Assembly: GCA_947486185.1 (NCBI GenBank)
Contig: CANKTH010000026.1
Coordinates: 1-48,305 of the forward strand
DNA: 48,305 nucleotides
Direction: 5' to 3'
From: Deltaproteobacteria bacterium
GTDB taxonomy: Bacteria; Myxococcota_A; UBA796; SXON01
The position numbers were made by a program, and so were the translations under genes. Positions 30,613-40,083 of this stretch are shown here, in pieces. Under the pieces are notes generated by a model. It had not been told where the DNA came from. It did no database searches and saw nothing but the letters and a program-made list of their open reading frames with translations. The stretch's first letter is position 1; each line of letters begins with the position of its first letter.

Positions 30613-32105
30613 TCGCACGCGACCGCGAGCACGTAGCGGACGTGGACCTCAGCGCCGAGCGCGGGCCGGGTCTCATGGTCGAACACCACTGCGTTGTCCT
30701 CGGCGCGGAAGGTCCAGGCGCTCCAAGTGGTCCCTTCGACGAGCACCTCGACGGTCTCGGGTAGCGGGGACCCGCCGAGGGTGAGCGCCACGGGCTCCGT
30801 ACCGCTGGGCAGGGCGGCCAGCAGGCTGAAACCGGCGCGCCAGTCGCTGGCGCAGAAGTCGGTGGCCGTACCTTCGGTGTCGAGGATCGCGCCCGCGTAA
30901 GGCTCGACCGCCGCCCCACACTCGCTGGAGAGTGGGATCAACCCGGAGATCCGGAGACTGCGGGGCGGCGAGACTGCGGCCTCGAGTCGAGCGAGCGGCG
31001 GGCCAGCCGATCCCGTAGCGGGGCCATCGCCCAGCAGAACCACGTAAAGATCACCCTCTTCCCTACGAAATCCTTCGAGGCATCCGCCAGGGGCGCTGGA
31101 CTCTACCGCCGAAGCCGCGAGCTCGAGCAGGGCCTCGTCCCACTCGGAGTCATCGTCTACAAGCTCGCGTTCAACCAGGGCTTCAGTGGCCAGCGCGGTG
31201 TCACCGCGCTCTGCCCAGGCCGGAGCGGTGTCCGGGCAGGGGGAACCAGCGACCGCCGCGAGGTGGTAGTCGATGTTCGAGCTTCGAAGATGCTCGACAA
31301 AGGTGCTCACGCCCGCAGGGAGCTTGTCGAAGGCGGCACGGGTATCGGCCCCGCCGTCGGCGACGAGCAGGATGTCGGTGGGGTTGGCGGGAGTATAGTA
31401 AAAACGTTCTTCGACCCTCTCTCCTTCGTACGCGCTCGCGCTGAGCAGCAGCCCCGCGGCGGGTGCCTGAGGATCGTTGGTCGTGACGCTGAGCAGGGCA
31501 CCGCGCTCGCCGGCGGCGGACGGTCGGAAGCCCAGCTCGATCGTCCCGCGCTCACCCGGCCCCAGCTCGGCGGGAGCGGCCACCACGAAGAACTCCGGAT
31601 TGTCCAAGGTGAGGCTCTCAACCCGCAGCATCTCGCTGCCGGCATTGTCGAGCGAGAGCGCTCCACGGCCCTCGCAGCCCAGCACCACCGGGTCAACCTG
31701 CGGTGCCGACCACTCGGCGACGGGCGCGAGCCCGGAGCCCAGGAGCGAGAGCAGCTCCTCCCCCGGACGGACGCGGAGCTGTCCGCTCCAGCTCCCCTCG
31801 GTGTATGCCGTGAACGTGACCGAGATGCTGCGTGAATCACCTGGGTCTAGGCTGATTATCGGCTCTGCGTCAACCGTGAAGGCGCCCGCGTCGTCGCCAC
31901 GCACCTCATCGTGCCCGGTCACGCTCACCGCCTCATCGCCCAGGTTGTAGATCGAGAAGCTCGAGCTCCGGCTTCGCTCCTGATTCGCGGACACGGTACC
32001 GAAGTCGAGTCGGCCCGGGCTCACCACAACGCGTGCACCTTCGGGCTCTGTGGGCTCGACTTCGGACCACGGGCCCAGCGGGGCGCAAGCGACCAACCAC
32101 CACAT
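30609..32105 (-). CDS. Lipoprotein with ASH/Ig-like and VWA-like parts
   Basis: The 498-aa product begins MWWLVAC, an unusually short signal whose lipobox is LVAC (Cys7). It then has repeated ASH/abnormal-spindle-type beta domains (GRLDFGTVSANQERSRSSSFSIYNLGDEAVSVTG; LGPGERGTIELGFRPSAAGERGALLSVTTNDP) and a later region with DILLVADGGADTRAAFDKL and LYVVLLGDG resembling a VWA-like fold without a clear MIDAS. It is likely a surface protein for contact or sensing. A strong promoter with -10 six nt before the ATG suggests a leaderless mRNA. Co-oriented with the caspase gene. Confidence 0.75.
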   Translation of the reverse strand: MWWLVACAPLGPWSEVEPTEPEGARVVVSPGRLDFGTVSANQERSRSSSFSIYNLGDEAVSVTGHDEVRGDDAGAFTVDAEPIISLDPGDSRSISVTFTAYTEGSWSGQLRVRPGEELLSLLGSGLAPVAEWSAPQVDPVVLGCEGRGALSLDNAGSEMLRVESLTLDNPEFFVVAAPAELGPGERGTIELGFRPSAAGERGALLSVTTNDPQAPAAGLLLSASAYEGERVEERFYYTPANPTDILLVADGGADTRAAFDKLPAGVSTFVEHLRSSNIDYHLAAVAGSPCPDTAPAWAERGDTALATEALVERELVDDDSEWDEALLELAASAVESSAPGGCLEGFRREEGDLYVVLLGDGPATGSAGPPLARLEAAVSPPRSLRISGLIPLSSECGAAVEPYAGAILDTEGTATDFCASDWRAGFSLLAALPSGTEPVALTLGGSPLPETVEVLVEGTTWSAWTFRAEDNAVVFDHETRPALGAEVHVRYVLAVACE

Positions 32106-32111
32106 TTCGGG

Positions 32112-32141
32112 ACTATAGCCGGCCGGACACGCCGCTGTCAG
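32112..32141 (-). promoter_or_regulatory. Promoter giving a predicted leaderless mRNA
   Basis: On the minus strand CTGACA (32136-32141), 18 nt, then TATAGT (32112-32117) match five of six in both boxes. Six nt separate the -10 from the A of ATG 32105, so transcription should begin at or next to the start codon, and no SD is present. Confidence 0.6.
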
Positions 32142-33730
32142 TCAAGTCGGGCAAAACCCAGCCTCAACCCAAAGGACCACGCAGACCGCCGCTCCTCGCT
32201 ATAGGATAGGCCCATCCATGAGACATCGGCGCGAAGGTCGAGCAAGAGCGTCGCTCCGGTGTGGGTGACGCCCGCTGCTACGCCCGCTACCGGCGCGAAC
32301 CCAGCCTGAGAGGGGCTGTCGCTGCGGGCGCGGAAGGGCACGCTGACACCGGCTGTTGGTCCGAAATATCCGCTTCCCAGGGCGGTTGCCAGCGTGAGCC
32401 CCGCCGTGGCGGCTCCCGTCGTGACGGGGATGGTGCTGTCCGTGACCGCTCCGTGGCCCAGGTCGAGGTACACGTGTGCGTCCGGTCGGAGCCAGCTCGG
32501 ACCGGGGGTGGGCCGCACCCACCACAGGGCCGCCGAGCCATGGATGGGGTTGAAGCTGCCGTCTCCCAGCGTGTAGCCGGCGCCGGTGCCCACTTCCCAG
32601 AACGACCCGCGCTCGGCGACCAACGCCTCTACCGCCAGGCGCTCGCCGCCTTCGAGGTGCACCCGCCGCCGCGCGAGCACGCGCCCGTCGGGCGCCTGCA
32701 CCTCGATGAGGCTCCGGCCGGGCTCTACCGCGTAGACCCCGGGGAGCTCACCGCGCGGCGTGCCATTGATCAGAATCAGAGCACGGTTCAGCAGATCATC
32801 GTAGGCAGAGATCAGCGCCCGCTCGGCGCTGTCGCGGGTGCTCGGGTTGCCTGCGAGGTAGATCTCCTCGCGGCCGACGATGCGATATTCTGCGCGGGGA
32901 ATCTGGAGTCCCCCGGTGTAGCTGATGGTGTGGTCACGCGCGAACTCGTGAGCCTCCGTGACGTCCACCAAGCTGTCGCCGTCGAGGTCGGCGCTGCCAC
33001 GGCCCGAGGTCAAGGCGCCGATGAGATAGTGCGTGTAGACGCCGTTTTGGAGGGCCGGGTCCTCCATCGCCGGCTGGTGGTACTGTGCCGCGTACAGCCG
33101 CGCCTCGGACTCGGCGACATCTCGGCTTGACCTTGGCGCAGGCAGCTCGCCGCGGAAGCCTGAGAGGAGCTGCGCGGTCGGGGTGTTCACCGAGGACTTT
33201 GAGCCCGACCGCCCGTTGTGGCACGTGTCGAGCACGAGCACCCGCCGGCGGGGCGCGAGGCCACCCAGGAAGTCCTCGAGGTCGGCAACGGCGAGCCCCT
33301 GCCGCTCCGGCTGATCGAGGCGTGCGTCGGAGGGCAACAGCCAGAGGCGGCTGCCCGAGGCGTCGAGGGTGAGTGTGCCGTGTCCCGAAAAATATAGGAA
33401 GAACGTGTCGTCGCGTTGGAGGTCGGCGCTGACCAAACCCAGGGTGCGCGTGAGCGCCTCTTTGGTGGTAGCCTCCCGACCGGACACCACAAACACGCGG
33501 TCAAACCCGCCGATCCCAGGGGCGCCCAGACTGCGACCGAGGTCGGCAGCGTCCTTTTCGGGGAACCGTAGCCCCTGGAGCGCGGGATCGTCGTAGTCCT
33601 GTACGCCGATCAGGAGCGCGATTCGGCGCGGGGCCAGAGCGTCGTCCACGTCGGAGGATGGGGTGACCGCGACCGGCGCGGCGTCGGCTTCGGCAGAGAG
33701 CAACGAGGCGAGGAGGGCGAGCGTGATCAT
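32138..33730 (-). CDS. Exported caspase-like (C14) protease with C-terminal barrel-like region
   Basis: The 530-aa product has a signal peptide (cleavage near ADA-AP, about residue 18). A caspase/metacaspase p20-like domain follows: RRIALLIGVQDYDD, DDTFFLYFSGHGTL with catalytic His117, and VLVLDTCHNG with catalytic Cys170. A mid linker includes a possible PEGA-like INGTPRGELPGVYAVEPG (about 320-345). The C-terminal 150 residues alternate strand-like (EVGTGAGYTLGD, HVYLDLGHGA, AWSFGLRLGFARL), suggesting an outer-membrane barrel. It overlaps the anti-sigma-like gene (ATGA). An envelope-anchored cysteine protease in a sigma/anti-sigma operon; its substrate is unknown. Confidence 0.82.
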   Translation of the reverse strand: MITLALLASLLSAEADAAPVAVTPSSDVDDALAPRRIALLIGVQDYDDPALQGLRFPEKDAADLGRSLGAPGIGGFDRVFVVSGREATTKEALTRTLGLVSADLQRDDTFFLYFSGHGTLTLDASGSRLWLLPSDARLDQPERQGLAVADLEDFLGGLAPRRRVLVLDTCHNGRSGSKSSVNTPTAQLLSGFRGELPAPRSSRDVAESEARLYAAQYHQPAMEDPALQNGVYTHYLIGALTSGRGSADLDGDSLVDVTEAHEFARDHTISYTGGLQIPRAEYRIVGREEIYLAGNPSTRDSAERALISAYDDLLNRALILINGTPRGELPGVYAVEPGRSLIEVQAPDGRVLARRRVHLEGGERLAVEALVAERGSFWEVGTGAGYTLGDGSFNPIHGSAALWWVRPTPGPSWLRPDAHVYLDLGHGAVTDSTIPVTTGAATAGLTLATALGSGYFGPTAGVSVPFRARSDSPSQAGFAPVAGVAAGVTHTGATLLLDLRADVSWMGLSYSEERRSAWSFGLRLGFARLD

Positions 33731-34269
33731 TCGCCGGTCTCCGGCGTGAAAGCCGGGCCCACGAGCAGCCGCAAGGTCTGGTCGTCCGCGCGAAAGAGTA
33801 GTTCAGAGGCGGTGTCTCCAGTCTCCACCACCCAGCCGGCTTCGAGATCGTGGCTCCCAGCTGCCAGGGCCCGCTCGAAAAAGACCGCGCCGCCGTGCTC
33901 GATCTGCAGCACGGCCGGCGAAGAGAGGGTGACACGGAAGGAGAGCACCGCGCCCGGTGCTAATGGCGTCCCGGCGGGATAACGGCGTACCTCCTGCCCT
34001 TCACGGACCACTACCCGAAGGTCGAGGGCGAGGTGGGTGTCGCTCACCCCCCGCGCGACGAGCGTCGGGGCGGGCGGCGGAGTCGGGGAGATGGTCAGGA
34101 GGAGCGTCGCGGCCAGCGCCAGCGGTGGGAGGGCCCAGAGGAGGCGACGATTCCGGAGCTCGACCCGCCGGTGATCTTCCCATGAGCGCAGCGTAGCCGC
34201 GACCAGCGCGGGCGGCGGTTCAACCCCTCGGAGAACGGCAAAACGCTGATCCAGCTCGACGTCGGTCAC
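33727..34269 (-). CDS. Probable membrane anti-sigma factor partner
   Basis: The 180-aa product has a cytoplasmic N-terminal part (about 40 aa, LDQRFAVLRGVEPPPAL...WEDHRRVELRNRR), one membrane helix (LLWALPPLALAATLLLTI, residues 43-60), and a periplasmic domain of about 115 aa with strand-rich pattern. Position (directly after the ECF sigma gene, GTGA overlap) and topology point to an anti-sigma factor; a zinc-binding ASD motif HxxxCxxC is not visible, so it may be a non-ZAS type. The periplasmic domain could sense envelope signals or the caspase-like protein. Confidence 0.65.
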   Translation of the reverse strand: MTDVELDQRFAVLRGVEPPPALVAATLRSWEDHRRVELRNRRLLWALPPLALAATLLLTISPTPPPAPTLVARGVSDTHLALDLRVVVREGQEVRRYPAGTPLAPGAVLSFRVTLSSPAVLQIEHGGAVFFERALAAGSHDLEAGWVVETGDTASELLFRADDQTLRLLVGPAFTPETGE

Positions 34270-34787
34270 GCGCCCTCCAGGAGCTCGCGCAGCCGACTGC
34301 GGGCCCGCGTCATCCTCGCGCGGGCGTTGTCCGGGCTGATTTGCAGCGCGGCGGCGACCTCCTGATGGTCCAGGCCCTCCACCACGCCGAGCAGGAAGGC
34401 GTCGCGCAGGTTGGCGGGTAGCGCGCCGATGGCCTGCTCAAGGTCAAGGCGCTCCGCGGTCTGATCGTGATGTCGCTCCGGCGGGGCCTCGGTGGCCAGC
34501 TCGGGGCGCCGGCGTTGGTAACGTGCGCGGTCGTGGGAGGTGTTTGTGGCGATACGGTAGAGCCAGGCTCGAAAACTGCCCTGCGCGGCCGACCACGCGG
34601 CCCGGCGGCGATAGACCTTCAGAAAGGTGTCCTGGAACACGTCGTCCGCGAGCTCGGCCTTCTGCGTGAGCCGCAGGAGGTAGCCGTACACGGGCGCCCG
34701 ATACCGGGCGAAGAGCTCGTGGTAGGCGTTGGGGTCTCCGGACTGCACGGCAAGCATGAGGACCTCATCGGATCGGGTGTCCCGCAT
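34266..34787 (-). CDS. ECF-type RNA polymerase sigma factor
   Basis: The product of about 173 aa has sigma region 2 (ELFARYRAPVYGYLLRLTQKAELADDVFQDTFLKVYRRR, ending RAWLYRIATNTSHDRAR) and region 4 (QAIGALPANLRDAFLLGVVEGLDHQEVAAALQISPDNARARMTRARSRLRELL), typical of ECF sigmas. The start is taken at ATG 34787 with GGAG 6 nt upstream; ATG 34799 is directly abutted by GGAGG and less likely. It lies 18 nt after lnt and overlaps the anti-sigma gene, so it likely autoregulates a unit that includes the caspase-like gene. Confidence 0.9.
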   Translation of the reverse strand: MRDTRSDEVLMLAVQSGDPNAYHELFARYRAPVYGYLLRLTQKAELADDVFQDTFLKVYRRRAAWSAAQGSFRAWLYRIATNTSHDRARYQRRRPELATEAPPERHHDQTAERLDLEQAIGALPANLRDAFLLGVVEGLDHQEVAAALQISPDNARARMTRARSRLRELLEGA

Positions 34788-34805
34788 CCGTGTCTCCATC
34801 CTCCA

Positions 34806-36353
34806 CTACGTCGGTGCGGGCGGATCTGTGACGGGCGGCGCAGGATTCGCCGCCAGCGCGCGCCTGCTCCGAAACACGGCGGCGAGGCTGATCAGCGCGC
34901 ACACCCAGGGAAAAGCCCGGCCCCATGTACGATAGGGCGTGTTGTAGGTGGCCACGCGGAGCTCCACCACCTTGGCGACATCGGTGTAGGGCTGGGTCTC
35001 CTCTCGGATCACGCCGTGGGGCTCCACCACCATCGAGATGCCCGTGTAGCCGATCCGCAGCATCGGACGGCCGAGCTCCACGGCGTAGGCGGCCGATAAC
35101 ATCGCGTGCTGATGCGGGGCGTCTGTGTCGCCGAACCAGCCGTCGTTGGTGATGTTCACGAATACATCGCCGTCGCTGAGCCGGCGCATCTGGTCTTCGA
35201 GGATCGCCTCGTAGCAGATCGGCACGGTGAAGCTGAACCGGTCCGTCTGGAAGACGTACGGCGTGTTGCCCGCCCGGAAATTGCCGGGCCCCTCGATGTA
35301 GTTGCGTAGGAAACCAAGCGGCCAAGGGAGGTACTCCCCGAACGGGAGCGGCACCATCTTGTCATAACGACCGGACACCTTGCCGCTTCGGTCGAACAGA
35401 TAGGTGGAGTTCCAGTGCAGGCGGCGCTTGGGCTCGTCGGGCGACGGTTCACTCGTGCCGCCGCCCACCAGGAAATTGAAGTTGCCCGCCGTGGCGATCT
35501 TGCCCATCACCTCGGCGGCTTTGCCCTGGTGGGGGTTGAAGGGCACCGCGCCTTCTGGCCACACCACCAGATCGAGCTCTTGTCCCTTCAGCTGCTCGGT
35601 AAGCTTGACCCACGAGTTGAAGGCGGTCTTTCCATGATCGCGCCGGAGGTCCTCCAAACGTTCGACCATCGTGATGCCTTGCTGCAGGATGCTCACCCGC
35701 GCCACGGGCGCGGCACTGAGCTCAGCCTCGACCGCGTTGAATCGCCACCAGCCAAAACCTAGGTTTATAAACCATAAAGCACCTACCGCCAGCGGTATGG
35801 CCGGGCGGCGCGGCTCCTGCAGCAAGGCCACGAAAGCGCAGTTGACCGCGAGGATGAGCCACGTGAGCCCGTAGGCGCCAAAGACGCTCGCGAGCTGCCA
35901 GATGTACGGCGTACGATACTGGCCGACCCCCTGGTAGTAGGGGAAAAGCGAGGGCCAAAGGAGCTCGATGCCGACCCAGCAGCTGGGGAAGAGCAGGATC
36001 CATGCACGCGGAAAGTGGAGGCGGATCGGGCCGATGAAGGTGGCGAGCACGCCGTAGGGCAGCCCCCAGACGAGCGCAAACAGCACGACCACCAGCGACG
36101 ACAGCCAGAGCGGGATGTTCGAGAAGATGTCGATGGTGCGCGCGAGCCAGAAGAACAGGAAGAAGACGGCGGTGAACCCGCTCAGGTATCCCAGCCGGAA
36201 ATTGAGCTTCCGGTCCTTTGGGTCGAGGGCCCAGAGCAGGGGAATGAAGGCGAACCAGTGGAGATAGTGAAGGTTCGATGGAGGAGATACCCAAGACAGC
36301 GTGTAGCCGGAGGCCACCGCGGCGAGCGCGCGCGCCGACGTAGTGGGGCTCAT
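34806..36353 (-). CDS. lnt: Apolipoprotein N-acyltransferase
   Basis: The product of about 515 aa has six to eight membrane helices then a nitrilase-fold domain. Catalytic residues in the 519-aa frame: Glu271 (VVWPEGAVP), Lys336 (YDKMVPLPFGEYLP) and Cys384 (VPICYEAI). Lnt adds the third acyl chain to lipoproteins at the inner-membrane periplasmic face, fitting the many lipoproteins here. ATG 36353 overlaps the upstream hydratase stop (ATGA); a GTG at 36365 is the longer option. The gene lies upstream of the ECF sigma gene on the same strand. Confidence 0.93.
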   Translation of the reverse strand: MSPTTSARALAAVASGYTLSWVSPPSNLHYLHWFAFIPLLWALDPKDRKLNFRLGYLSGFTAVFFLFFWLARTIDIFSNIPLWLSSLVVVLFALVWGLPYGVLATFIGPIRLHFPRAWILLFPSCWVGIELLWPSLFPYYQGVGQYRTPYIWQLASVFGAYGLTWLILAVNCAFVALLQEPRRPAIPLAVGALWFINLGFGWWRFNAVEAELSAAPVARVSILQQGITMVERLEDLRRDHGKTAFNSWVKLTEQLKGQELDLVVWPEGAVPFNPHQGKAAEVMGKIATAGNFNFLVGGGTSEPSPDEPKRRLHWNSTYLFDRSGKVSGRYDKMVPLPFGEYLPWPLGFLRNYIEGPGNFRAGNTPYVFQTDRFSFTVPICYEAILEDQMRRLSDGDVFVNITNDGWFGDTDAPHQHAMLSAAYAVELGRPMLRIGYTGISMVVEPHGVIREETQPYTDVAKVVELRVATYNTPYRTWGRAFPWVCALISLAAVFRSRRALAANPAPPVTDPPAPT

Positions 36354-37147
36354 CGTCCGCTCCACCGCGGTGGGCGTTTCTGGTTGAAGGCCTCGATGCC
36401 TTCGACCGCCTCACCGCTGATCAAGGCCAGCACGCCCGCGCGCGTCTCCAGGGACAAAGCTTCTTCAAGGCCGAGATCGGGCGCCAGGCGTGCCACGTTG
36501 AGCGCCAATCTGCTCGCCGTAGGAGCGCTCTTGAGGGCGAGCTTCGCGAGCTCCTGAGCGCGGGCCAGCGCGCCGCCCGGCGGTGTCAGGTGCTGGACAA
36601 GGCCCATACGTTGGGCTTCTTCAGCGGGCACCTGTCGGCCGGTGCAGATGAGGTCCGCCGCGAATGCGGGACCGACCAGTCGCGTGAGGCGGGCGGTACC
36701 GCCTACGTCGGGGATCATGCCGAGGCGTGCTTCGGGGAGGGACAGGTGGGCGTCAGCCGCCGCGACGCGCAGGTCACACGCCAACGCGATCTCCAGCCCT
36801 CCGCCGGCACACGCGCCTTCGATCGCTGCGATGGTCAGCACGGGCAGGTCGGCGATGGCCTGGACACAGTCCTTCAACCACAGGAGCAGCTCGTGGAGCG
36901 GCCGCTCATCCTGCCGCAGCACCGAGGGGAGCAGCTTCTGCAGGAGTGGGTTTTGCGGCGAGAGGTCCATTCCCGCGCAGAAATGACCCGCGCTCCCGGT
37001 GACGATCACCGCGCGCGCAGTCTCCAGCGACCTGGCGTGATCCCGAAGCTCCGCCCAATGGGGCTCATCGAGGGCATTACGCCGCTGGGGACGGTCTATT
37101 GTGAGGGTGGCGAGGCCTTCCGCCGTGGTCGCGAGCAGCACTGGCAT
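36350..37147 (-). CDS. Enoyl-CoA hydratase/isomerase family protein
   Basis: The 265-aa product is a crotonase. The CoA loop/oxyanion region GHFCAGMDL and GACAGGGLEIALACD are present. The catalytic Glu pair is preserved: Glu in GGGLEIA and Glu in LPEARLGMIPDVGG, equivalent to rat Glu144 and Glu164. It probably hydrates enoyl-CoA in fatty-acid or related degradation; the exact substrate cannot be told. It overlaps lnt by 4 nt and lies about 90 nt downstream of groEL, with a hairpin between. Confidence 0.88.
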   Translation of the reverse strand: MPVLLATTAEGLATLTIDRPQRRNALDEPHWAELRDHARSLETARAVIVTGSAGHFCAGMDLSPQNPLLQKLLPSVLRQDERPLHELLLWLKDCVQAIADLPVLTIAAIEGACAGGGLEIALACDLRVAAADAHLSLPEARLGMIPDVGGTARLTRLVGPAFAADLICTGRQVPAEEAQRMGLVQHLTPPGGALARAQELAKLALKSAPTASRLALNVARLAPDLGLEEALSLETRAGVLALISGEAVEGIEAFNQKRPPRWSGR

Positions 37148-37197
37148 GGAGCGCCGTTATCACGAAACCGCGCGCTGGCGTGGCCGCCCCGGGGGGC

Positions 37198-37225
37198 GAG
37201 CCCCTCACCGGAGGGTGAGGGGCTC
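37198..37225. terminator. Strong hairpin between groEL and the hydratase gene
   Basis: GAGCCCCTCACC (37198-37209) and GGTGAGGGGCTC (37214-37225) make a perfect 12-bp stem with a 4-nt loop, just after the groEL stop on the minus strand. No T-run follows on the minus strand, so it may attenuate or stabilise the groESL transcript end instead of fully stopping transcription. Confidence 0.5.
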
Positions 37226-37237
37226 CGAAAACCGGAC

Positions 37238-38995
<1,758 letters not shown>

Positions 38996-39286
38996 TTAGC
39001 GAGAGATGATCGCGAGGATGTCCTCTTCGCGGAGGATGAGGTGCTCCTCGCCGTCGAGCTTGACCTCGTCTCCGGTGTACTTGCCGAAGAGCACGCGGTC
39101 ACCCGCGGCGACCGTCACGGCGCGGATCTCGCCATTGGGGAGCACACGGCCGCCGCCGGTGGCGACCACCTCGGCTTCCTGCGGCTTCTCCTTGGCAGAG
39201 TCGGGAATGATGAGGCCGCCGGCACTGCGGGATTCGGCGGTGACGCGCTTGACGAGGATGCGATCGTACAGAGGACGAAATTTCAT
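38996..39286 (-). CDS. groS: Co-chaperonin GroES (10 kDa)
   Basis: The 96-aa product is the standard length: [15 protein letters not shown], the mobile loop [50 protein letters not shown]. It caps GroEL. AAGGAG lies just before the ATG. No CIRCE inverted repeat was found upstream. Confidence 0.98.
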   Translation of the reverse strand: MKFRPLYDRILVKRVTAESRSAGGLIIPDSAKEKPQEAEVVATGGGRVLPNGEIRAVTVAAGDRVLFGKYTGDEVKLDGEEHLILREEDILAIISR

Positions 39287-40083
39287 GGTAGCTCCTTAAT
39301 ATTTCTGGTTCGGATGGGGTGTGCAGAGCACTTCCGGGAGCGCGAGACGGGCGGGCGCCACCGTGGGCTCGACGCCAAGAAGGAGGCCTCCTCGGGGTCG
39401 CGCACCGTCGCCGGAGCGCCCTGGCCGCCGGTCAACTCCCGGCGCGCGCAAGGGCTACGCACGGGCCCGCGGAGCGTCAACTGCAACGGCCGATGAAGCA
39501 CAACGGGGTGGGGCGCTCTCACGCGCCCTTCGCCTTCCAAAGGAGGGGACGGGGACACGCACCACGCGTGCCCCCGTTTGTCGCGGTGCCGGGTCGGGTC
39601 GTCTGGGTGGCACTGCAGACGAAGGAGCAGAGAGCACGGCGCGTGCCACACGGTGCAACCTTCGTTTATCGGGTCAGCCGGGCTGGAGTCGGGCACGGGT
39701 GTCGTGGTCTGGCTGAGCCGGCGTGTGGTGGGCTCTACCGCCGGGCGCGGCGACGGGGAACCCGAACGGCACCCGCGGCGTCCGAGAAACTGCATCGAGG
39801 GGCTTGCCATGGTGGCGGTCAGGATCCAAATCGGGAGCAGGAGACCGCGGACGCAACAAGCTCCGGCGGAATCGGCGGATCGTGTCGCGCCGCGCCCGCT
39901 TGACGGGCCCAAGGTGGCGATTAGCATTCCGGCCGAGTTCGACGGGCCTCGGGGCCTACACGGTAAGTTCAAGGTTGAAGCAACATAAACGTGCATCTTA
40001 AGCTACAAGCGGGCGCGATGCGCCGCAGCTCGGGGAGCTTAGGGGCCGCTACGCGCACGGCATCGCCCGTGTCGGAGGATTGA
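39287..40083. other. Long intergenic region between divergent groES and dnaK
   Basis: This 797-bp gap has no supported gene: the frames that run through it are compositionally biased and lack motifs. It must hold control of both chaperone units. A CIRCE element (TTAGCACTC-N9-GAGTGCTAA) was not found; the nearest match, TTAGCATTC near 39920, lacks its partner. A GC-rich hairpin lies at about 39551-39574 (GGGG-A-CACGC with GCGTGCCCC), of unknown role. grpE and hrcA are absent. Confidence 0.6.
39975..40004 (+). promoter_or_regulatory. Weak candidate promoter of dnaK
   Basis: TTGAAG (39975-39980) and TAAGCT (39999-40004) with an 18-nt spacer keep the key -10 bases T, A and final T. The match is marginal and about 75 nt before the dnaK ATG. 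A heat-shock-sigma promoter could be elsewhere in the gap. Confidence 0.25.

Noticed and set aside
39300..39360. CCCCAT-like sequence upstream of groES considered as a sigma32 promoter
   Set aside because: A CTTGAA-type -35 at 11-16 nt is missing, so it was not called.
39921..39945. CIRCE-like TTAGCATTC
   Set aside because: The second half-site GAGTGCTAA is missing, so HrcA control is not supported.
39283..39996. Open frames on both strands in the groES-dnaK gap (for example 39319-39903 plus)
   Set aside because: They are rich in Arg/Gly/Ala/Pro without motif, have no plausible SD, and look like chance frames in GC-rich DNA.
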